The translations under genes and the position numbers were made by a program. From Odiellus spinosus (Eukaryota > Arthropoda > Arachnida > Opiliones > Phalangiidae): 64,000 nt of DNA. Shown here piece after piece: positions 53,651 to 64,000 of the stretch (positions are counted from its first letter, which is position 1; each line of letters opens with the position of its first letter). The notes below the pieces were generated by a model. That model had not been told where the DNA came from and made no database searches. It saw only the letters and a list, made by a program, of their open reading frames with translations. The stretch lies in the NCBI GenBank assembly GCA_963920705.1, contig OY987240.1, positions 2,300,501-2,364,500 on the forward strand, in the 5' to 3' direction.

Positions 53651-56600
53651 ACTACTAGGTCTAAGTTATTTCAACGGTTTCAGGAAGAATGTTAAGTTTG
53701 CATCCCTGCTACTAATTTGCATATAAAAGAGTAAACCAAATTTATGCATACAAGTTTGAAAAGATAACTAATACGTCTAAAATATTTCAACGGTTTCAGG
53801 AATGATTTGAATTTTGCATACAAAAAATATTAGCTGCAAACTCTATGAAACCCTGGTTTTTCTAGGTTTTCAGGTCCCATAAAATGTGCAAAGATTTAAG
53901 ATAATTTTTTAAACTTATTATCAAGTTATTTCAACGGTTTCAGGAAGGATTTGAATTTTGTATACAAAACATATTTGCTGCAAACTCTATGAAACCCTGG
54001 TTTTTCAAGGTTTTTAGGTCCCATAAAATGTGCAAAGATTTAAGATAATTATTTTAAACTTGTTATTAAGTTATTTCAGGAAGGAATTGAATTTTCAAGT
54101 TATTTCAACGGATTCAGGAAGGATTTGTATTTTGCATACAAAAAAAATTAGCTGCAAACTCTAGGAAACCCTTTTTTTCTAGGTTTTCAGGTCCCATAAA
54201 ATGTGCAAAGATTTAAGATAATTTTTTAAACTTATCAAGTTATTTCAACGGATTCAGGAAGGATTTGTATTTTGCATACAAAAAATATTAGCTGCAAACT
54301 CTATGAAACCCAGGTTTTTCTAGGTTTTCAGGTTCCATAAAATGTGCAAAGATTTAAAATAATTTTTTTAAACTTATTATCAAGTTATTTCAACGGATTC
54401 AGGAAGGATTTGTATTTACATACAAAAAATATTAGCTGCAAAATCTATGAAACCCAGATTTTCTAGGTTTTCAGGTCCCACAAAATGTGCAAAGATTTAA
54501 GATAATTATTTTAAACTTATGATCAAGTTATTTCAACGGATTCAGGAAGGATTTGTATTTGCATACAAAAATATTAGCTGCAAACTCTATGAAACCCAGG
54601 TTTTTCTAGGTTTTCAGGTCCCATAAAATGTGGAAAGATATAAGATAATTTTTTTAAACTTATTATCAAGTTATTTCAGGAAAGAATTGAATTTTGCATA
54701 CAAAAAATATTAGCTGCAAACTCTATGAAACCCTGGTTTTTCTAGGTTTTCAGGTTCCATAAAATGTGCAAAGATTTAAGATAATTTTTTTAAACTTGTT
54801 ATCAAGTTATTTCAGGAAGGAATTGAATATTGCATTCAAAAAATATTAGATGCAAACTCTACGAAACCCTGGTTTTTCTAGGTTTTCAGCTCCCATAAAA
54901 TGTGCAAAGATTTCAGATAATTTTTTTAAACTTATTATCAAGTTATTTCAACGGTTTCAGGAAGGATTTGAATTTTGTATACAAAACATATTTGCTGCAA
55001 ACTCTATGAAACCCTGGTTTTTCAAGGTTTTTTGGTCCCATAAAATGTCCAAAGATTTAAGATAATTATTTTAAACTTATTATCAAGTTATTTCAACGGT
55101 TTCAGGAAGGATTTGAATTTTGCATACAAAAAATATTAGCTGCAAACTCTTTGAAACCCTGGTTTTTCTAGGTTTTCAGGTCCCACAAAATGTGCAAAGA
55201 TTTAAGATAATTATTTTAAACTTATGATCAAGTTATTTCAACGGATTCAGGAAAGATTTGTATTTGCATACAAAAATATTAGCTGCAAACTCTATGAAAC
55301 CCAGGTTTTTCTAGGTTTTCAGGTCCCATAAAATGTGGAAAGATATAAGATAATTTTTTTAAACTTATTATCAAGTTATTTCAGGAAAGAATTGAATTTT
55401 GCATACAAAAAATATTAGCTGCAAACTCTATGAAACCCTGGTTTTTCTAGGTTTTCAGGTTCCATAAAATGTGCAAAGATTTAAGATAATTTTTTTAAAC
55501 TTATTAATTTTGCATACAAAAAATATTAGCTGCAAACTCTATGAAACCCTGGTTTTTCTAGGTTTTCAGGTCACATAAAATGTGCAAAGATTTAAGATAA
55601 TTTTTTTAAACTTATTATCAAGTTATTTCAACGGATTCAGGAAGGATTTGTATTTTGCATACAAAAAATATTAGCTGCAAACTCTATGAAACACTGGTTT
55701 TTCAAAATTCTTAGGTCCCATAAAATGTGCAAAGATTTAAGATAATTTTTTTAAACTTATTATCAAGTTATTTCAACGGTTTCAAGAAGGATTTGAATTT
55801 TGTATACAAAACATATTTGCTGCAAACTCTATGAAACCCTGGTTTTTCAAGGTTTTTTGGTCTCATAAAATGTCCAAAGATTTAAGATAATTATTTTAAA
55901 CTTATTATCAAGTTATTTCAACGGTTTCAGGAAGGATTTGAATTTTGCATACAAAAAATATTAGCTGCAAACTCTTTGAAACCCTGGTTTTTCTAGGTTT
56001 TCAGGTCCCACAAAATGTGCAAAGATTTAAGATAATTATTTTAAACTTATGATCAAGTTATTTCAACTGTTTCATTAAGGATTTGTATTTGCATACAAAA
56101 ATATTAGCTGCAAACTCTATGAAACCCAGGTTTTTCTAGGTTTTCAGGTCCCATAAAATGTGGAAAGATATAAGATAATTTTTTTAAACTTATTATCAAG
56201 TTATTTCAGGAAAGAATTGAATTTTGCATACAAAAAATATTAGCTGCAAACTCTATGAAACCCTGGTTTTTCTAGGTTTTCAGGTTCCATAAAATGTGCA
56301 AAGATTTAAGATAATTTTTTTAAATTTATTAATTTTGCATACAAAAAATATTAGCTGCAAACTCTATGAAACCCTGGTTTTTCTAGGTTTTCAGGTCACA
56401 TAAAATGTGCAAAGATTTAAGATAATTTTTTTAAACTTATTATCAAGTTATTTCAACGGATTCAGGAAGGATTTGTATTTTGCATACAAAAAATATTAGC
56501 TGCAAACTCTATGAAACACTGGTTTTTCAAAATTCTTAGGTCCCATAAAATGTGCAAAGATTTAAGATAATTATTTTAAACTTATGATCAAGTTATTTCA

Positions 56601-59600
56601 ACGGATTCAGGAAGGATTTGTATTTGCATACAAAAATATTAGCTGCAAACTCTATGAAACCCAGGTTTTTCTAGGTTTTCAGGTCCCATAAAATGTGGAA
56701 AGATATAAGATAATTTTTTTAAACTTATTATCAAGTTATTTCAGGAAAGAATTGAATTTTGCATACAAAAAATATTAGCTGCAAACTCTATGAAACCCTG
56801 GTTTTTCTAGGTTTTCAGGTTCCATAAAATGTGCAAAGATTTAAGATAATTTTTTAAACTTGTTAATTTTGCATACAAAAAATATTAGCTGCAAACTCTA
56901 TGAAACCCTGGTTTTTCTAGGTTTTCAGGTCACTTAAAATGTGCAAAGATTTAAGATAATTTTTTTAAACTTATTATCAAGTTATTTCAACGGATTCAGG
57001 AAGGATTTGTATTTTGCATACAAAAAATATTAGCTGCAAACTCTATGAAACACTGGTTTTTCAAAATTCTTAGGTCCCATAAAATGTGCAAAGATTTAAG
57101 ATAATTATTTTAAACTTATTATCAAGTTATTTCAACGGTTTCAGGAAGGATTTGTATTTTGAATACAAAAAATATTAGCTGCAAACTCTATGAAACCCTG
57201 GTTTTTCTAGGTTTCCAGGTCCCATAAAATGTGCAAAGATTTAAGATAATTTTTTAAACTTGTTATCAAGTTATTTCAGGAAGGAATTGAATATTGCATT
57301 CAAAAAATATTAGATGCAAACTCTATGAAACCCTGGTTTTTCTAGGTTTTCAGCTCCCATAAAATGTGCAAAGATTTCAGATAATTTTTTTAAACTTATT
57401 ATCAAGTTATTTCAACGGTTTTAGGAAGGATTTGAATTTTGTATACAAAACATATTTGCTGCAAACTCTATGAAACCCTGGTTTTTCAAGGTTTTTTGGT
57501 CCCATAAAATGTGCAAATATTTAAGATAATTTTTTTAAACTTATTATCAAGTTATTTCAACGGATTCAGGAGGGATTTTTATTTTAAATACAAAAAATAT
57601 TAGCTGCAAACTATGAAACCAAGGTTTTTCTAGGTTTTCAGATCCCATAAAATGTGGAAAGATTTAAGATAATTTTTTTAAACTTATTATCAAGTAATTT
57701 CAGGAAGGAATTGAATTTTGCATACCAAAAATATTAGCTACAAACATTATAAAATCCTGGTTTTTCTAGGTTTTCAGGTCTCATAAAATGTGCAAAGATT
57801 TAAGATAATTTTTTTAAACTTGTTATCAAGTTATTTCAGGAAGGAATTGAATTTTGCATACAAAAAATATTAGCTGCAAACTCTATGAAACCCTGGTTTT
57901 TCTAGGTTTTCAGGTCCCATAAAATGTGCTAAGATTTAAGATAAATTTTTTAAACTTATTATCAAGTTATTTCAGGAAGGATTTGAATTTTGCATACAAA
58001 AAATATTAGCTGCAAACTCTATGAAACCCTGGTTTTTCTAGGTTTTCAGGTCCCATAAAATGTGCAAAGATTTAAGATAATTTTTTTAAACTTATTAATT
58101 TTGCATACAAAAAAATATTAGCTGCAAACTCTATGAAACCCTGGTTTTTCTAGGTTTTCAGGTCCCATAAAATGTGCAATGATTTGAGATAATTTTTTTA
58201 AACTTATTAATTTTGCATACAAAAAATATTAGCTGCAAACTCTATGAAACCATGGTTTTTCTAGGTTTCCAGGTCCCATAAAATGTGCAAAGATTTAAGA
58301 TAATTATTTTAAACTTATTACCAAGTTATTTCAACGGTTTCAGGAAGGATTTGAATTTTGCATACAAAAAATATTAGCTGCAAACTCTTTGAAACCCTGG
58401 TTTTTCTAGGTTTTCAGGTCCCACAAAATGTGCAAAGATTTAAAATAATTTTTTTAAACTTATTATCAAGTTATTTCAACGGATTCAGGAAGGATTTGTA
58501 TTTGCATACAAAAAATATTAGCTGCAAACTCTATGAAACCCAGGTTTTTCTAGTTTTTCAGGTACCATAAAATGTGGAAAGATATAAGATAATTTTTTTA
58601 AACTTATTATCAAGTTATTTCAGGAAAGAATTGAATTTTGCATACAAAAAATATTAGCTGCAAACTCTATGAAACCCAGGTTTTTTTAGGTTTTCAGGTT
58701 CCATAAAATGTGCAAAGATTTAAGATAATTTTTTTAAACTTATTAATTTTGCATACAAAAAATATTAGCTGCAAACTCTATGAAACCCTGGTTTTTCGAG
58801 GTTTTCAGGTCCCATAAAATGTGCAAAGATTTAAGATAATTTTTTTAAACTTATTATCAAGTTATTTCAACGGATTCAGGAAGGATTTGTATTTTGTATA
58901 CAAAAAATATTAGCTGCAAACTCTATGAAACCCAGGTTTTTCTAGTTTTCCAGGTCCCATAAAATGTGCAAAGATTTAAGATAATTTTTTTAAACTTGTT
59001 ATCAAGTTATTTCAGGAAGGAATTGAATATTGCATTCAAAAAATATTAGATGCAAACTCTATGAAACCCTGGTTTTTCTAGGTTTTCAGCTCCCATAAAA
59101 TGTGCAAAGATTTAAGATAATTTTTTTAAACCTATTATCAAGTTATTTCAACGGTTTCAGGAAGGATTTGAATTTTGCATACAAAAAATATTAGCTGCAA
59201 ACTCTTTGAAACCCTGGTTTTTCTAGGTTTTCAGGTCCCACAAAATGTGCAAAGATTTAAAATAATTTTTTTAAACTTATTATCAAGTTATTTCAACGGA
59301 TTCAGGAAGGATTTGTATTTGCATACAAAAAATATTAGCTGCAAACTCTATGAAACCCAGGTTTTTCTAGGTTTTCAGGTACCATAAAATGTGGAAAGAT
59401 ATAAGATAATTTTTTTAAACTTATTATCAAGTTATTTCAGGAAAGAATTGAATTTTGCATACAAAAATATTAGCTGCAAACTCTATGAATCCCAGGTTTT
59501 TTTAGGTTTTCAGGTTCCATAAAATGTGCAAAGATTTAAGATAATTTTTTTAAACTTATTAATTTTGCATACAAAAAATATTAGCTGCAAACTCTATGAA

Positions 59601-62600
59601 ACCCTGGTTTTTCGAGGTTTTCAGGTCCCATAAAATGTGCAAAGATTTAAGATAATTTTTTTTAAACTTATTATCAAGTTATTTCAACGGATTCAGGAAG
59701 GATTTGTATTTTGTATACAAAAAATATTAGCTGCAAACTCTATGAAACCCAGGTTTTTCTAGGTTTCCAGGTCCCATAAAATGTGCAAAGATTTAAGATA
59801 ATTTTTTTAAACTTGTTATCAAGTTATTTCAGGAAGGAATTGAATATTGCATTCAAAAAATATTAGATGCAAACTCTATGAAACCCTGGTTTTTCTAGGT
59901 TTTCAGCTCCCATAAAATGTGCAAAGATTTAAGATAATTTTTTTAAACCTATTATCAAGTTATTTCAACGGTTTCAGGAAGGATTTGAATTTTGCATACA
60001 AAAAATATTAGCTGCAAACTCTTTGAAACCCTGGTTTTTCTAGGTTTTCAGGTCCCACAAAATGTGTAAAGATTTAAGATAATTTTTTTAAACTTATTAT
60101 CAAGTTATTTCAACGGTTTCAGGAAGGATTTTTATTTTGCATACAAAAAATATTAGCTGCAAACTCTATGAAACCCAGGTTTTTCTAGGTTTTCAGTTCC
60201 CATAAAATGTGGAAAGATTTAAGATATTTTTTTTAAACTTATTATCAAGTTATTTCAGGAAGGAATTGAATTTTGCATACAAAAAATATTAGCTACAAAC
60301 ACTATAAAATCCTGGTTTTTCTAGGTTTTCAGGTCCCATAAAATGTGCAAAGATTTAAGATATTTTTTTAAACTTATTATCAAGTTATTTCAAGAAGGAT
60401 TTGAATTTTGCATACAAAAAATATTAGCTGCAAACTCTATGAAACCCTGGTTTTTCTAGGTTTTCAGGTCCCATAAAATGTGCAAAGATTTAAGATAATT
60501 TTTTTAAACTTGTTAGTAAGTTATTTCAGGAAGGATTTGAATTTTGCATACAAAAAATAATAGCTGCAAACTCTATGAAACCCAGGTTTTTCTAGGTTTT
60601 CAGGTCCCATAAAATGTGCAAAGATTTAAGATAATTTTTTTAAACTTATTATCAAGTTATTTCAGGAAAGAATTGAATTTTGCATACAAAAAATATTAGC
60701 TGCAAACTCTATGAAACCCAGGTTTTTTTAGGTTTTCAGGTTCCATAAAATGTGCAAAGATTTAAGATAATTTTTTTAAACTTATTAATTTTGCATACAA
60801 AAAATATTAGCTGCAAACTCTATGAAACCCTGGTTTTTCGAGGTTTTCAGGTCCCATAAAATGTGCAAAGATTTAAGATAATTTTTTTAAACTTATTATC
60901 AAGTTATTTCAACGGATTCAGGAAGGATTTGTATTTTGTATACAAAAAATATTAGCTGCAAACTCTATGAAACCCAGGTTTTTCTAGGTTTCCAGGTCCC
61001 ATAAAATGTGCAAAGATTTAAGATAATTTTTTTAAACTTATTATCAAGTTATTTCAACGGATTCAGGAAGGATTTGTATTTGCATACAAAAAATATTAGC
61101 TGCAAACTCTATGAAACCCTGGTTTTTCTAGGTTTTCAGGTCCCATAAAATGTGCAAAGATTTAAGATAATTTTTTTAAACTTATTATCAAGTTATTTCA
61201 GGAAAGAATTGAATTTTGCATACAAAAAATATTAGCTGCAAACTCTATGAAACCCAGGTTTTTTTAGGTTTTCAGGTTCCATAAAATGTGCAAAGATTTA
61301 AGATAATTTTTTTAAACTTATTAATTTTGCATAAAAAAAATATTAGCTGCAAACTCTATGAAACCCTGGTTTTTCGAGGTTTTCAGGTCCCATAAAATGT
61401 GCAAAGATTTAAGATAATTTTTTTAAACTTATTATCAAGTTATTTCAACGGATTCAGGAAGGATTTGTATTTTGTATACAAAAAATATTAGCTGCAAACT
61501 CTATGAAACCCAGGTTTTTCTAGGTTTCCAGGTCCCATAAAATGTGCAAAGATTTAAGATAATTTTTTTAAACTTATTATCAAGTTATTTCAACGGATTC
61601 AGGAAGGATTTGTATTTGCATACAAAAAATATTAGCTGCAAACTCTATGAAACCCTGGTTTTTCTAGGTTTTCAGGTCCCATAAAATGTGCAAAGATTTA
61701 AGATAATTTTTTTAAACTTATTATCAAGTTATTTCAGGAAAGAATTGAATTTTGCATACAAAAAATATTAGCTGCAAACTCTATGAAACCCAGGTTTTTT
61801 TAGGTTTTCAGGTTCCATAAAATGTGCAAAGATTTAAGATAATTTTTTTAAACTTATTAATTTTGCATACAAAAAATATTAGCTGCAAACTCTATGAAAC
61901 CCTGGTTTTTCGAGGTTTTCAGGTCCCATAAAATGTGCAAAGATTTAAGATAATTTTTTTAAACTTATTATCAAGTTATTTCAACGGATTCAGGAAGGAT
62001 TTGTATTTTGTATACAAAAAATATTAGCTGCAAATTCTATGAAACCCAGGTTTTTCTAGGTTTCCAGGTCCCATAAAATGTGCAAAGATTTAAGATAATT
62101 TTTTTAAACTTGTTATCAAGTTATTTCAGGAAGGAATTGAATATTGCATTCAAAAAATATTAGATGCAAACTCTATGAAACCCTGGTTTTTCTAGGTTTT
62201 CAGCTCCCATAAAATGTGCAAAGATTTAAGATAATTTTTTTAAACCTATTATCAAGTTATTTCAACGGTTTCAGGAAGGATTTGAATTTTGCATACAAAA
62301 AATATTAGCTGCAAACTCTTTGAAACCCTGGTTTTTCTAGGTTTTCAGGTCCCACAAAATGTGTAAAGATTTAAGATAATTTTTTTAAACTTATTATTAA
62401 GTTATTTCAACGGTTTCAGGAAGGATTTTTATTTTGCATACAAAAAATATTAGCTGCAAACTCTATGAAACCCAGGTTTTTCTAGGTTTTCAGTTCCCAT
62501 AAAATGTGGAAAGATTTAAGATATTTTTTTTAAACTTATTATCAAGTTATTTCAGGAAGGAATTGAATTTTGCATACAAAAAATATTAGCTACAAACACT

Positions 62601-64000
62601 ATAAAATCCTGGTTTTTCTAGGTTTTCAGGTCCCACAAAATGTGCAAAGATTTAAGATATTTTTTTAAACTTATTATCAAGTTATTTCAGGAAGGATTTG
62701 AATTTTGCATACAAAAAATATTAGCTGCAAACTCTATGAAACCCTGGTTTTTCTAGGTTTTCAGGTCCCATAAAATGTGCAAAGATTTAAGATAATTTTT
62801 TTAAACTTGTTAGTAAGTTATTTCAGGAAGGATTTGAATTTTGCATACAAAAAATAATAGCTGCAAACTCTATGAAACCCTGGTTTTTCTAGGTTTTCAG
62901 GTTCCATAAAATGTGCAAAGATTTAAGATAATTATTTTAAACTTATTATCAAGTTATTTCAACGGTTTCAGGAAGGATTTGAATTTTGCATACAAAAAAT
63001 ATTAGCTGCAAACTCTATAAAACCCTGCTTTTTCTAGGTTTTCAGGTCCCATAAAATGTGCAAAGATTTAAGATAATTTTTTTTAAACTTGTTATCAAGT
63101 TATTTCAGGAAGGATTTGAATTTTGCATACAAAAAATATTAGCTGCAAACTCTATGAAACCCTGGTTTTTCTAGGTTTTCAGGTCCCATAAAATGTGCAA
63201 AATTTAAGATAATTTTTTTAAACTTGTTATCAAGTTATTTCAGGAAGGATTTGAATTTTGCATACAAAAAATATTAGCTGCAAACTCTATGAAACCCTGG
63301 TTTTTCTAGGTTTTCAGGTCCCATAAAATGTGCAAAGATTTGAGATAATTTTTTTAAACTTATTATCAAGTTATTTCAACGGTTTCAGGAAGGATTTGAA
63401 TTTTGCATACAAAAAATATTAGCTGCAAACTCTTTGAAACCCTGGTTTTTCTAGGTTTTCAGGTCCCACAAAATGTGTAAAGATTTAAGATAATTTTTTT
63501 AAACTTATTATCAAGTTATTTCAACGGTTTCAGGAAGGATTTGAATTTTGCATACAAAAAATATTAGCTGCAAACTCTATGAAACCCTGATTTTTCTAGG
63601 TTTTCAGGTCCCATAAAATGTGCAAAGATTTAAGATAATTTTTTTAAACTTGTTATCAAGTTATTTCAGGAAGGATTTGAATTTTGCATACAAAAAATAT
63701 TAGCTGCAAACTCTGAAACCCTGGTTTTTCTAGGTTTTCAGGTCCCATAAAATGTGCAAAGATTTAAGATAATTTTTTTAAACTTATTATCAAGTTATTT
63801 CAACGGTTTCAGGAAGGATTTTTATTTTGCATACAAAAAATATTAGCTGCAAACTCTATGAAACCCAGGTTTTTCTAGGTTTTCAGTTCCCATAAAATGT
63901 GGAAAGATTTAAGATATTTTTTTTAAACTTATTATCAAGTTATTTCAGGAAGGAATTGAATTTTGCATACAAAAAATATTAGCTACAAACACTATAAAAT
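53650..64000 (+). repeat. Large satellite array: ~145-bp monomer, roughly 75 copies, continues past the window
   Basis: The full monomer (~145 bp) contains, in order, TCAAGTTATTTCAACGGTTT, CAGGAAGGATTTGAATTTTG, CATACAAAAAATATTAGCTG, CAAACTCTATGAAACCCTGG, TTTTTCTAGGTTTTCAGGTC, CCATAAAATGTGCAAAGATT and TAAGATAATTTTTTTAAACT. Two shorter monomer types recur: one lacks the AACGGTTT part (~135 bp), the other lacks the whole TCAAGTTATTTC...GAAGG part (~110 bp). Fixed orders of the three types make higher-order repeats, for example consecutive 536-bp blocks starting at 60661, 61197 and 61733, and an 817-bp block at 58358 and 59175. All open frames here (such as 58358-58570 and 59175-59387) are repeat artefacts. 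Confidence 0.95.

Noticed and set aside
53391..59387. Open reading frames of 70-86 residues in the satellite and its edge (for example 53391-53651, 54850-55065, 58358-58570, 59175-59387)
   Set aside because: They are translations of repeat monomers, occur at the repeat period and carry no domain.

Overview
This window is AT-rich eukaryotic DNA, most likely from an arthropod and probably an insect. Genes are split by short spliceosomal introns, often 45-60 bp with GTAAGT-like donors and TTTNAG acceptors. The repeats and transposons are of animal type: CR1-like LINEs, PIF/Harbinger, hAT-like, LTR retrotransposon, MITEs and fold-back elements. GGTTAGGTTAGG-type repeats, common in insect genomes, are abundant. 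No rRNA, tRNA, CRISPR or bacterial operon was seen. The species cannot be named from sequence alone.

Layout. 1-4.2 kb: decayed membrane-protein (ionotropic-receptor-like) fragments in otherwise empty DNA. 4.2-6.2 kb: a 5'-truncated LINE on the minus strand, split by an 844-bp inverted-repeat element. 6.2-13.7 kb: a degenerate GGTTAGG-rich tandem array interrupted by a non-autonomous LTR retrotransposon with LTRs, primer-binding site and polypurine tract but no gag-pol. 14.6-23.1 kb: a nest of inverted-repeat elements and tandem arrays, including a 2.9-kb element with ~870-bp terminal arms that carries a decayed coiled-coil gene, and a fold-back element built of 16-bp repeats. 23.2-26.1 kb: compact, closely spaced unrecognised genes and a C2H2-finger family gene, all carrying frame damage or uncertainty. 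26.6-33.4 kb: a nine-exon plus-strand gene, broken by a LINE insertion, a frameshift and a nonsense codon. 33.5-44.3 kb: a locally duplicated minus-strand family (A, B, C) of highly charged proteins related to the gene inside the 2.9-kb element, with duplicated TATA/leader-exon promoters, a tandem array, and a MITE whose empty site survives in a paralogous copy. 44.9-45.3 kb: a small two-exon gene remnant. 47.9-51.6 kb: a structurally complete PIF/Harbinger transposon (TTA target duplications, transposase and MADF-type partner in convergent orientation), inserted in a minisatellite. 52.6-52.9 kb: a fragment of an AlkB-type (ALKBH2/3-like) dioxygenase. 53.4-64 kb: a satellite with ~145-bp monomers and higher-order repeats that runs off the window.

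Two features stand out. The first is the charged coiled-coil family, present both as local tandem duplicates and as the cargo of a long-terminal-inverted-repeat element. The second is the nest of independently identifiable inverted-repeat elements. Almost every protein-coding gene is damaged, so the window reads as a mobile-element graveyard beside a satellite block rather than a working gene neighbourhood.
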